A stretch of DNA of 64,000 bases, taken from positions 62,001 to 126,000 of the forward strand of contig NZ_JANCPR020000001.1 of NCBI RefSeq assembly GCF_028657195.3, in the 5' to 3' direction. Source of the stretch: Streptomyces iconiensis. Lineage in GTDB: Bacteria > Actinomycetota > Actinomycetes > Streptomycetales > Streptomycetaceae. The translations under genes were made by a program, and so were the position numbers. Positions 1 through 7,576 of the stretch are shown piece after piece; within the stretch, counting starts at the first letter, position 1, and every line of letters starts with the position of its first letter. Under the pieces are notes generated by a model that saw only the letters and a list, made by a program, of their open reading frames with translations, did no database searches and had not been told where the DNA came from.

Positions 1-337
1 GGTTGCCTGGGGCGATGGGCACGTGTGTTGCCGGAGTGGTGCGGTCGGGCGTGAGCGTTGCCTCGCGGAGGCTCGGTCGGACGCGTCTGGCTGGGGCGAG
101 GTGCGGTCGGACGCGCGCGCTGCCGCGATGAGGTGCGGTCGGACGTGGCTGGCTGGTGTGAGGTCGGGCTGGAGCGGTGGCGGCCGACTGTGATGGCGGG
201 CCGACTGCCGTTGTGTGGCTCGCTGCGGCGGTGCTTTTCACCCGGAAGGGCGGTGGAGTTATCCACAACTCGCTGGTTTTCCACGGGAATTGAGCAAGAT
301 CATTCAAGTGGGTCGAGGATGCCTACTGTCGATCGGC
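1..337. repeat. Intergenic region with four degenerate ~31-bp tandem repeats
   Basis: No convincing gene is seen before comEA. Four copies of a core close to GTGCGGTCGGACGTG start at 39, 71, 101 and 133, so the period is 30-32 bp; the third positions of the open frames here do not look coding. Downstream of the repeats, at 256-271, lies GAGTT-ATCCAC-AACTC, which contains the nonamer TTATCCACA. The rest is plain GC-rich spacer that probably carries the comEA promoter, though I cannot point to clear -35/-10 boxes. Confidence 0.6.
259..267 (+). promoter_or_regulatory. Single DnaA-box-like nonamer TTATCCACA
   Basis: TTATCCACA is a perfect match to the classical DnaA box and sits inside the short inverted repeat GAGTT-ATCCAC-AACTC (256-271), about 70 bp before the likely comEA start. 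It is isolated: no cluster of boxes, so it is not an origin. It could be a DnaA-dependent control site, another operator, or chance. Confidence 0.35.
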
Positions 338-2062
338 ATGAGCAACCGATCTGAAGCACGTGAGTCGATGGAGCCGTCCGAACCCTCTGTGCGCAGGCGT
401 GATCGACCGCCTGGGCGGCGTGACACCGAACGCGGGTCTCCCCGTACCCGCCCGCCTCGCGGGCCTCGCAGCCATCCGGCGCCTGGTCGCCACGCCGCGT
501 CCCGCCTGCGCCGCCGCTCCCGCCCGTTCCGCTCGGGGCCGTCCGGGGCGCCTGGGCCTTCCGGATCCGCCGGGCCTGGCTGGTCTGGCGGGCCGGCGGA
601 TCGTGCGGCTTCGCTCTTCGCCGATCCGGCGGGTGGGGCTGGTCCCGGGCTTGGAGTGCGCGACTTCGGGGCTGAGCCTGCGCCGGGAGTTGGCCCCGGG
701 CCGGAGCCGGAGCCGGAGCCGGCGCCTGGGCCGGTGCCTGGGCTGGGGCCTGTGCCGGGGGCTGCTGGCGAGCCTCGTCCTGATCCGGGGCCATCTGCCT
801 CGGGGCCCATTCCGGGGCCCGGTCCGGGGTCTGCTGCGAGGCCGGCTCCAGGGCTTGGGGACGGGTCCGGGCCTGTTCATGGGGGCGGGGCCGAGCAGAG
901 GTTCGGGCCCGAGCATGTCGTCATGCCGCGCGCCGAGGCCATCGCGGTGGCTCGGGGTGCCGTCCGGGAGAGCCGCGAGCGCAGGCGGGGGAGCGTCGGC
1001 GACCCGTCGGGCTCGGGACCTTCGGGTGCTGGTGCGGGGCGGGGGCGCGATGGGTGGACAGCCACACCCTGGCGGTCAACTCCCCGCCCTGGGGCACGCA
1101 TTGTGCCGGGGAGGCGAACCGGCGCAGGAGACGCGGGCGAGCCGTGGCCGGTCGCGGGTGGCCGGGCGCGGGGAGCGGAGCGGCCCGTTGTGGAGGAGAG
1201 GGAGCCACTTGGAGACGGGGCGCGAGCGGAACCGGACGAGACGGAGGAGCTGCCGCCGCCGTTCGGACGGGAAGAGGCGAGGACCGAGCCACCGGCGCGG
1301 GGCCGACGGGACGAACCGCTGACCGAGAGTGCCGGGTTGAGGGCGGGGGCGCGTGCGCGGCTTGCGGTGGGGGAGCGGCTGCCGACGTGGGTGCGGCTGC
1401 GGTGCGGGATGGAGCCGAAGACGCTGCTGGCCCTGCTGTTGGTGCTGGTGGTGGCGGTCGGGTTCGCCGTGCACCACTTCTGGGCGGGCAGGCCACAGAG
1501 CGTGGCCGTCCCGGGCGAGGAACGGCCGGACGGCCCGGTCGGTGCCCGCGCGAGCGCGGTACCGGTTGCCCCTGGCCCGGGACCGCCGGGCAAGCGCCTG
1601 GTGATCGATGTGGCGGGGAAGGTGCGCGAGCCGGGGGTGAAGAGGCTGAAGGCGGGGTCCCGGGTGGCGGACGCACTGGAGGCGGCGGGCGGGCTGCGCT
1701 CCGGGGCGGACACGAAAGGGTTGAACCGCGCGCGACTCCTCGTTGACGGCGAGCAGCTTGTGATCGGTGCGCCGGGGAAGGCGGGCGCGGCAGCGGGGCC
1801 GGCGCCCAGTCCCGGAGCCCCGCCCGGTGCCGGGACGGCTGCGGGCGGGGCGGCGGCGCCCCCTGCGGGAAGCCCGGTGAGCCTCAGTTCGGCGACGGTC
1901 GAGCAGTTGGAGACCCTGCCGGGCGTCGGCCCGGTGCTGGCGCAGCACATCATCGACTACCGCACCCAGCACGGCGGTTTCCGCTCCATCGACCAGCTGC
2001 AGGACGTCAACGGAATCGGGGAGAAGCGCTTCGCCGACATCAAGCCGCAGGTGACTCCATGA
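338..2062 (+). CDS. comEA: ComEA-like DNA-binding competence protein
   Basis: Membrane-anchored protein expected to bind double-stranded DNA outside the membrane and hand it to ComEC. From the N-terminus there is a very long Arg/Pro/Gly-rich low-complexity cytoplasmic part, one membrane segment (about residues 362-384, starting TLLALLLVLVVAVGFAV), an SLBB domain (about 418-482, KRLVIDVAGKVREPG) and a C-terminal double helix-hairpin-helix (about 513-574, with LPGVGPVLAQHI and VNGIGEKRF). At 574 residues it is roughly twice the usual ComEA length because of the GP-rich N-terminal expansion. The start is uncertain: ATG 338 and ATG 368 are both possible and neither has a good ribosome site. Its TGA overlaps the comEC ATG (ATGA), so the two are coupled. 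Confidence 0.85.
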   Translation: MSNRSEARESMEPSEPSVRRRDRPPGRRDTERGSPRTRPPRGPRSHPAPGRHAASRLRRRSRPFRSGPSGAPGPSGSAGPGWSGGPADRAASLFADPAGGAGPGLGVRDFGAEPAPGVGPGPEPEPEPAPGPVPGLGPVPGAAGEPRPDPGPSASGPIPGPGPGSAARPAPGLGDGSGPVHGGGAEQRFGPEHVVMPRAEAIAVARGAVRESRERRRGSVGDPSGSGPSGAGAGRGRDGWTATPWRSTPRPGARIVPGRRTGAGDAGEPWPVAGGRARGAERPVVEEREPLGDGARAEPDETEELPPPFGREEARTEPPARGRRDEPLTESAGLRAGARARLAVGERLPTWVRLRCGMEPKTLLALLLVLVVAVGFAVHHFWAGRPQSVAVPGEERPDGPVGARASAVPVAPGPGPPGKRLVIDVAGKVREPGVKRLKAGSRVADALEAAGGLRSGADTKGLNRARLLVDGEQLVIGAPGKAGAAAGPAPSPGAPPGAGTAAGGAAAPPAGSPVSLSSATVEQLETLPGVGPVLAQHIIDYRTQHGGFRSIDQLQDVNGIGEKRFADIKPQVTP

Positions 2063-5000
2063 GCCCGGGGGAGGGGGTAAGGGCGAGGGCCGGGCCTCGG
2101 ACGGGTGGCGGTGCCCGACCCGGGCGGGGCGATAGGACCGCGTCTCGGCTCCGGGCCGGTCCGGTCGGGGCGAGGGGGGCCTCGGGGGCGGCCGGCCCGG
2201 TGAGGGTGAGGACTGTGGGAGCGGGTGAGCCCCCTTGGCAGCCGGCACAGGATCTGCGGCTGATCCCGGCAGCGCTCGCCGCATGGGGCGCTGCGGCGCT
2301 CGCGCTGGGCGTGTCCGGTACGGCCGCGGTGGTCGGGGTCACCGTCTGTTGTCTCGCCGCGCTCGCACTGCTCGCGGCCGAGCGCGCAAGGGGGCGTGGG
2401 TGCGGCGGACAGGGGCGGAGGACGTTGCTGGTCGGAGCCGCTGTCTCGCTGCTGTGCGCGGGTGCGGCGGGGGCGAGCGCGGCCCTGCACGCGGCGGATC
2501 TGCGCAGGGGCCCGCTGCCCGGGCTGGCGCAGGAGCAGGCGCATGCCACGGTCGACGTCACCGTGACAGGGGACCCACGGGAGACGCGACCCCGGGTGCG
2601 CGGAGCCCAGCAGTCGGCGGGCGTGATCGTGGTGCGCGGCGAGGCGGTGCGGTTACGTACGGAGGACGGTGGGCGAGCGGCGATGCGTACGCCGGTGCTG
2701 CTGCTCGTCGCCCCGGGAGCGGACTCCAGTGGTGGGGGATCGGACGCCGGGGGACCTGGAGCGGACGCTGGTGGTGGTGGAGGCGCGAACGGCCTTGGTG
2801 GTAGGGGCGGTTCGGAAGGGGGCGCTTCAGCTGGGGTGAGCGCGAAGGACATGTGGCTACGGGTGCTGCCTTCGACCCGTGTGCGGGTGAACGGGCGGTT
2901 GGCGCAGCCCGCGACGGACGGTCCGTCGGGTCAGGACGTCGGCGCCGTGGTGCGGGTGGAGGCCGGGCCGCCGCAGGTCGTGCGGGCGCCGACGGTGGCA
3001 CAGCGGTACGCGGGTGGGTTGCGGGCCGGGTTGAGGGAGGCGAGCGGCGGGCTCGGTGAGGACGCGCGAGGGCTGCTGCCGGGCCTTGTGGTCGGTGACA
3101 CGTCGCGGTTGCGGGCCGAGCTTGAGGACGCGTTCCGGGCCACGGACATGACACACCTATTGGCTGTCAGCGGGGCCAACTTGTCCATTGTGTTGGTGCT
3201 GGTGATCGGTCCGCCGGGGCTGGCGAACCGTTCGGAGAGGAGGGGACTGGCGCCGAGGCTGGGGTTCTCGTTGCGGGGTACGGCGGTGCTGGGGGCGTTG
3301 CTCACGCTGGGCTTCGTCATCGTGTGCAGGCCCGAGCCGAGCGTGTTGCGTGCCGCGGCATGCGGGTTGATCACGATCCTCGCGCTTGCGACGGGCCGAA
3401 GGCGTTCGCTGTTGCCCGCGCTGGCCGCCGCCGTACTGCTACTGGTGCTGTACGACCCTTGGCTGGCACGGGACTTCGGGTTTCTGCTGTCGGTGCTTGC
3501 CACGGCGTCGCTGCTGACGGTGGCCCCGCGTTGGGCCGCCGCGCTGCGGAGACGGGGCTGGCCCGGGCGGCCGGCTGAGGCGCTGGCCGCTGCGGCTGCT
3601 GCGCAGGCCGCGTGTGCGCCGGTCGTGGCGGTGCTGGCGGCGCATGTGAGCCTGGTGGCGGTGCCGTGCAATCTGCTGGCGGAGTTCGCCGTGGCCCCGG
3701 CGACGGTGCTGGGGTTCGCGGCGCTGGCGTCGGCGCCCGTGACGATGGCGGGCGCGCGGGGGCTCGCCTGGCTGGCGAGTTGGCCGGTCGAGGGAATCGC
3801 GGGGATCGCGCGTGCGGGCGCTGCGATGCCTGGCGCGGAGATCGGCTGGCCGGGTTCGTGGGCGGGGGCGCTGCTGCTGGCGGTGGCGCTGGGTGCGCTG
3901 TTCCTGGTGGCTGTACGTCTTCGGCTGCCACACCGTCCATGGCTGTGCGCCGTGTGTGTGCTGGTGCTGCTCCTGGCGGTGACACGGCCCGCGCCGCTGG
4001 TGCGGCCCTTCACGGGGTGGCCGCCGACCGGCTGGCGGATGGTGGTGTGCGATGTGGGGCAGGGGGACGCGCTGGTTCTGGCTGTTGACGGTGGACGGGG
4101 AGGTGAGGGCGGAGCGGTTGTGGTGGACGCGGGGCCGGACCCCGTGGCGGTGGACCGGTGCCTGCGGGATGTGGGCGTCACGAGGATTCCGCTGGTCGTC
4201 CTGACGCACTTTCACGCCGATCATGTCGCCGGTCTGCCCGGGGTGTTGCGGGGACGTACGGTCGGCGGGATCCAGACGACCGGCCGGGCGGAACCCGCCG
4301 GACAGGCGGGCTTCGTACGGGGAGCAGCGAGGAGGGCCGGGGTGCCTGTGTTCGCGTCGCTCGCGGGAGAGAGACGCCGTGCGGGTGACCTGGAGTGGGA
4401 GGTGCTGTGGCCTCCTTCGCCCGAGGCGGGCGATGCGTTGGCCGGTGGATTGGCCGGTGGATTGGGCGGCGGGGAAGGGACAGGGACAGGCAGCGGGGGC
4501 GGGAGCGAAGGGGCCAATGATGCGAGCGTGACGCTCCTCCTGCGCACGGCCGGGCTCACCCTTCTTCTGCCCGGTGACCTCGAACCCCCGGCGCAGCGTG
4601 GCCTGTTGCAGGCACGGCCAGAGCTGGGGAGGGTGGATGTGCTCAAGGTCGCCCATCACGGTTCGCGTTACCAGGACGCCGGGTTGCTGGACAGACTCCG
4701 GCCGCGTGTGGCATTCGTATCGGCGGGGCGTGACAACCCGTACGGGCACCCGTCACCGCTGACGTTGAGAGCGCTGCTTGACGCGGGGGCGGTTGTGGCG
4801 CGCACCGACGAACAGGGCGCCCTCGCACTGACCCGGCGGCCCGATGGATCCCCTGCCGTGGTGACTGAGCGGGGCAGACCGCGGGGTGGGACGCGCCGGA
4901 GACCCCGCACCGTGGTGTCGCCCACGCCACATGGCCCGCGTCCCCCACAGCGATGCCCCGCCCCCGCCCCGCGCCTTCCGCCCTCCGCTCTGTCCGGGGT

Positions 5001-6468
5001 CTGCTGCGGGCACTCCGTGCTGCGGTGCGGACCTTCGTTGTCCTCCCGGGGCCGCACGCACCGCGGGGTGCGTGACCTCGGTGCCGGGATGGCGGGATGC
5101 CGGGACACGTCCGGAACATTCCGGAACCCCGGGTTCGGAGCGGGAAGGGGGGGGTGGGGCTGGGGCCGGGGCTGGGTTACTCGCGTTCGAGCCAGCCGTC
5201 GTAGCCGTCTGCGAGGGCGTCGAGGAGCGCGGGATCGTATGCGGCGTGCGGGTCCTCCAGGACCACGAGCCACTGCGCGTCCTCCGCGTCGTCCTCGCCC
5301 GCGAGGGCGTCGCGGACGAGCTGGGGTTCTTCTTGGAGGCCGAGTTTCCGTTCGAGTTCCTCGGCCACCTCTTCCGCCGCGTCCCTGTCGGGCAGGACCA
5401 GCACATGTCGTACGTCGCTCACCATGGCATTCTCTCAGCGGGGCAGGGGTGTCGGTGGCTCGTGGGATGCTGTGGGCGATGGCTGGTACGCGTAAGAAGA
5501 CCTCGGACGATCCGCTCGCTCCCCTGACCCTCACGCTGGGACAGGAGGAGTTGCTCGTTGAGCGTGCCGTGCGGCGCGTGATCGATGCGGCACGGGCCGT
5601 TGACGCCGACACCGACGTCCGGGATCTGGCCCCCGGCGACCTCCAGCCCGGCACGCTGGACGAGCTGACCAGTCCCTCGCTCTTCGCCGAGCGCAAGGTC
5701 GTCGTCGTGCGCGGGGCACAGGATCTCGGCGCTGACACGGTCAAGGACGTGAAGGCGTATCTGGCGGCTCCGGCCGAGGAGATCACCCTGATCCTCGTGC
5801 ACGCGGGCGCTGCCAAGGGCAAGGCGCTGCTCGACGCGGCCCGTAAGGCGGGCGCGCGCGAGGTCGAGTGCCCGAAGATGACGAAGCCGGCGGACCGGCT
5901 GGCTTTTGTGCGGGGCGAGTTCCGTACGATCGGGCGTTCGGCGACGCAGGAGGCGTGTCAGGCGCTGGTGGACTCCATCGGGAGCGACCTCCGCGAACTG
6001 GCGTCCGCGTGCAGGCAGTTGTCCGCCGATGTCGAGGGCACGATCGACGAGACGATCGTCGCGCGGTACTACACGGGCAGGGCGGAGGCGTCGAGCTTCA
6101 CGGTCGCCGACCGTGCGGTCGAGGGCAGGGCGGCCGAGGCGCTGGAGACCTTGCGGTGGGCCGTCGCGACAGGTGTGGCGCCCGTGTTGATCACCAGCGC
6201 CCTCGCCCAGGGTGTCCGCGCCATCGGCAAGCTCGCGGGCGCCCCGCGCGGTGCCCGTCCCGGCGATCTGGCCCGTGAACTGGGCATGCCGCCGTGGAAG
6301 ATCGACCGGGTCAGGCAGCAGATGCGCGGCTGGACCCCCGACGGTGTGTCCACGGCCCTCCGCGCCGTTGCCGAGGCGGACGCGGCGGTGAAGGGGGCGG
6401 GCACGGACCCGGAGTACGCCCTGGAGAAGGCGGTCGTCACCATCGCCGCAGCGGCCCGCTCCCGCTGA
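2059..6468 (+). CDS. comEC: ComEC/Rec2 DNA channel; frame open through into holA
   Basis: The ComEC-like part covers about 2059-4900 (about 950 residues): N-terminal membrane segments, the competence domain with HLLAVSGANLSIV near residue 370, more membrane helices, and a C-terminal metallo-beta-lactamase domain with THFHADH near residue 715, LLPGD near 838 and AHHGS near 866. It should form the channel that takes up single-stranded DNA. Two Gly-rich inserts (nt about 2720-2830 and 4440-4510) look strain-specific. Oddly, no stop codon follows the ComEC domain: the frame stays open for 1469 codons, crosses about 200 Arg/Pro/Gly-rich codons that lie antisense to a small gene, enters the holA frame at codon 1141 and ends at the holA stop. 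Either the natural stop was lost or a base was misread; the functional ComEC product probably ends near 4900. Confidence 0.75.
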   Translation: MSPGEGVRARAGPRTGGGARPGRGDRTASRLRAGPVGARGASGAAGPVRVRTVGAGEPPWQPAQDLRLIPAALAAWGAAALALGVSGTAAVVGVTVCCLAALALLAAERARGRGCGGQGRRTLLVGAAVSLLCAGAAGASAALHAADLRRGPLPGLAQEQAHATVDVTVTGDPRETRPRVRGAQQSAGVIVVRGEAVRLRTEDGGRAAMRTPVLLLVAPGADSSGGGSDAGGPGADAGGGGGANGLGGRGGSEGGASAGVSAKDMWLRVLPSTRVRVNGRLAQPATDGPSGQDVGAVVRVEAGPPQVVRAPTVAQRYAGGLRAGLREASGGLGEDARGLLPGLVVGDTSRLRAELEDAFRATDMTHLLAVSGANLSIVLVLVIGPPGLANRSERRGLAPRLGFSLRGTAVLGALLTLGFVIVCRPEPSVLRAAACGLITILALATGRRRSLLPALAAAVLLLVLYDPWLARDFGFLLSVLATASLLTVAPRWAAALRRRGWPGRPAEALAAAAAAQAACAPVVAVLAAHVSLVAVPCNLLAEFAVAPATVLGFAALASAPVTMAGARGLAWLASWPVEGIAGIARAGAAMPGAEIGWPGSWAGALLLAVALGALFLVAVRLRLPHRPWLCAVCVLVLLLAVTRPAPLVRPFTGWPPTGWRMVVCDVGQGDALVLAVDGGRGGEGGAVVVDAGPDPVAVDRCLRDVGVTRIPLVVLTHFHADHVAGLPGVLRGRTVGGIQTTGRAEPAGQAGFVRGAARRAGVPVFASLAGERRRAGDLEWEVLWPPSPEAGDALAGGLAGGLGGGEGTGTGSGGGSEGANDASVTLLLRTAGLTLLLPGDLEPPAQRGLLQARPELGRVDVLKVAHHGSRYQDAGLLDRLRPRVAFVSAGRDNPYGHPSPLTLRALLDAGAVVARTDEQGALALTRRPDGSPAVVTERGRPRGGTRRRPRTVVSPTPHGPRPPQRCPAPAPRLPPSALSGVCCGHSVLRCGPSLSSRGRTHRGVRDLGAGMAGCRDTSGTFRNPGFGAGRGGWGWGRGWVTRVRASRRSRLRGRRGARDRMRRAGPPGPRATARPPRRPRPRGRRGRAGVLLGGRVSVRVPRPPLPPRPCRAGPAHVVRRSPWHSLSGAGVSVARGMLWAMAGTRKKTSDDPLAPLTLTLGQEELLVERAVRRVIDAARAVDADTDVRDLAPGDLQPGTLDELTSPSLFAERKVVVVRGAQDLGADTVKDVKAYLAAPAEEITLILVHAGAAKGKALLDAARKAGAREVECPKMTKPADRLAFVRGEFRTIGRSATQEACQALVDSIGSDLRELASACRQLSADVEGTIDETIVARYYTGRAEASSFTVADRAVEGRAAEALETLRWAVATGVAPVLITSALAQGVRAIGKLAGAPRGARPGDLARELGMPPWKIDRVRQQMRGWTPDGVSTALRAVAEADAAVKGAGTDPEYALEKAVVTIAAAARSR
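5056..5073. terminator. Possible hairpin terminator between comEC and the minus-strand gene
   Basis: ACGCACC-GCGG-GGTGCGT forms a 7-bp perfect stem. It lies after the end of ComEC homology on the plus strand and about 100 bases beyond the stop of the small minus-strand gene, so it could serve either direction. No U-tract follows. Confidence 0.3.
5177..5425 (-). CDS. Small conserved acidic protein (82 aa), function unknown
   Basis: An 82-residue acidic protein with normal Streptomyces codon use, beginning MVSDVRHVLVLPDRDAAEE and rich in Asp/Glu/Ala. I recall a similar short gene lying antisense between comEC and holA in other streptomycetes, which supports it as real. No signal peptide, membrane helix or catalytic motif is visible. 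ATG 5425 has a weak GAGAG upstream; GTG 5422 is an alternative start. It is divergent from holA (54 bp between starts) and lies antisense to the abnormally long comEC frame. Function unknown. Confidence 0.75.
   Translation of the reverse strand: MVSDVRHVLVLPDRDAAEEVAEELERKLGLQEEPQLVRDALAGEDDAEDAQWLVVLEDPHAAYDPALLDALADGYDGWLERE
5479..6468 (+). CDS. holA: DNA polymerase III subunit delta
   Basis: 329-residue clamp-loader delta subunit, which opens the beta sliding clamp during replication. The N-terminus MAGTRKKTSDDPLAPLTL is like other Streptomyces HolA proteins. The sequence shows the usual order: N-terminal AAA+ fold (LTLGQEELLVERAVRRVI, later SPSLFAERKVVVVRGAQDL), a middle helical domain, and the C-terminal collar domain (LITSALAQGVRAIGKLAGAP). 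The start is ATG 5479; ATG 5467 in frame is an alternative. The gene lies in the same frame as comEC without an intervening stop, so a ComEC-HolA read-through protein is formally possible, but HolA has its own start and should be made separately. Confidence 0.93.
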   Translation: MAGTRKKTSDDPLAPLTLTLGQEELLVERAVRRVIDAARAVDADTDVRDLAPGDLQPGTLDELTSPSLFAERKVVVVRGAQDLGADTVKDVKAYLAAPAEEITLILVHAGAAKGKALLDAARKAGAREVECPKMTKPADRLAFVRGEFRTIGRSATQEACQALVDSIGSDLRELASACRQLSADVEGTIDETIVARYYTGRAEASSFTVADRAVEGRAAEALETLRWAVATGVAPVLITSALAQGVRAIGKLAGAPRGARPGDLARELGMPPWKIDRVRQQMRGWTPDGVSTALRAVAEADAAVKGAGTDPEYALEKAVVTIAAAARSR

Positions 6469-7576
6469 GCGCCCGGCTCTGCCCCCCGCGCCATCGGGCC
6501 TTCGGCCCGGTCCTGCGCCATCGAGCCTCCGGCCCGGTCCTGCGCTGTCGGGGTTCGATCCAGTTCCCGCGCCGGTGGGTTTCGGCCTGGCCCCTGCGCC
6601 GTGGAGCCTTCGGCTCTGCCCCTCCCCGCGCGCTATCGGGTTCCGGGCTGCCCCGGTCCGGCCTGCCCCTAGCCCTGCCTGGCCGGGGCTGCCCCGGTCC
6701 GGCCTGCCCCAAGTCCGGTCTGCCCCCAGCCTGGCCCGGGTCCGGCCCACCCTCGTCCGGTCCTGGTCTCCCGGTCTCGGGCTCGGGTGAGCAGTTGGCT
6801 TGTTCTTGTCCGCGTTCCCGGCTCTACGGGGTGGGGCTCGTTCTCTTGTCCCGCCTGACCGGTCGGCTTGGGCTCCGCCCATAGCGCCGCATGTCCGGTG
6901 GAGTCCCCGCTTCCCGTGCGGGACCGGCACCGAGCCAGGTTGGACCCGCTGGCGCGGCGGGCGGCGCTCAGCCCGCCGCTCGTCGCCGGGCTGCCTGTCC
7001 CTGCCGCCATCCCCAGGGCCACCTGCCGCCCGCCGCCTGACCCCCTACCGCCTGACCCCCTACCGCCTGTCTCTGCCGCCCGCCGCCGAGCCGCTGTCGC
7101 CAGGCCGCCGCCGCTGGGCCGTCCCGCTTTGCCTTGCTGCTCATGCCGCCCGCCGGGCCGCCAGGCCGCCCGCCGCTGGGCGTCCCGCCTGGCCCTGCCA
7201 TTCGTCGCTGGCGCCGGGCCGCCCGCCGCCGCCCCGCCCCGCCTCGCCCTGCCGCTCATGCCGCCCGCCGCCCCCACACGTGACCCCGTCCACTCCGGCC
7301 GCCCGTGGCGCCCCACCCCTGGCGCCTCGTCCCGGGCCCGCCCCACCAGGTGCGCCCGCCTCCCCAAGCGGGCCTCGCACGAAGTGGCCCGCCTCGCCAA
7401 GCGGGCCCGCCCCACTGGGTGCGCCCCGCACGAAGTGCCCCGCCTCGCCAAGCGGGCCCCGCACCAAGCGGGCCCGCCCCGCCAAGTGCGCTTGCCAGAA
7501 GCCCCAGCACCGCCCAAGTGTGCACAGAAGTGCTTCGTATGCGACACTCATGTCTCATAGGAGACTGAGAGGTGTC
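6469..7576. repeat. 1.1-kb low-complexity intergenic region with several tandem repeat families
   Basis: No gene is supported here. From 6489 a 27-bp unit beginning CGCCATCG is repeated at 6489 and 6516 (25 of 27 bases equal) and then about three more times in degenerate form to about 6625. GGCTGCCCCGGTCCGGCCTG recurs around 6650-6710, CGCCTGACCCCCTAC occurs twice near 7040-7070, and CCAAGCGGGCC recurs many times between about 7350 and 7490. Open frames on both strands are just Pro/Arg/Ala or Gly-rich translations of the repeats. The last ~80 bp before the MFS gene are less GC-rich and probably hold its promoter. Confidence 0.65.
7552..7565. promoter_or_regulatory. Inverted repeat, possible operator of the MFS gene
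   Basis: GTCTC-ATAG-GAGAC is a perfect 5-bp inverted repeat ending 11 bases before the MFS start codon and lying over the likely leader or ribosome-binding region. No regulator gene is adjacent, so its binding protein is unknown. Confidence 0.3.

Noticed and set aside
4900..5478. Segment between ComEC and HolA as a real linker domain
   Set aside because: Its residues are Arg/Pro/Gly-rich, match no fold, and lie antisense to a normal small gene; read-through is treated as an anomaly, not as a designed fusion.
7141..7551. Minus-strand 136-codon frame with collagen-like repeats (GPLGEAGHFVRG)
   Set aside because: It is the translation of tandem repeats in an intergenic gap; it opens with ATG but has no ribosome site, its stop comes arbitrarily in the repeats, and the GC pattern by codon position does not look coding.
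6800..7576. Long N-terminal extension of the MFS transporter frame
   Set aside because: The 259 codons before ATG 7577 are Pro/Arg/Ala repeats unlike any transporter; a proper ribosome site directly precedes 7577.
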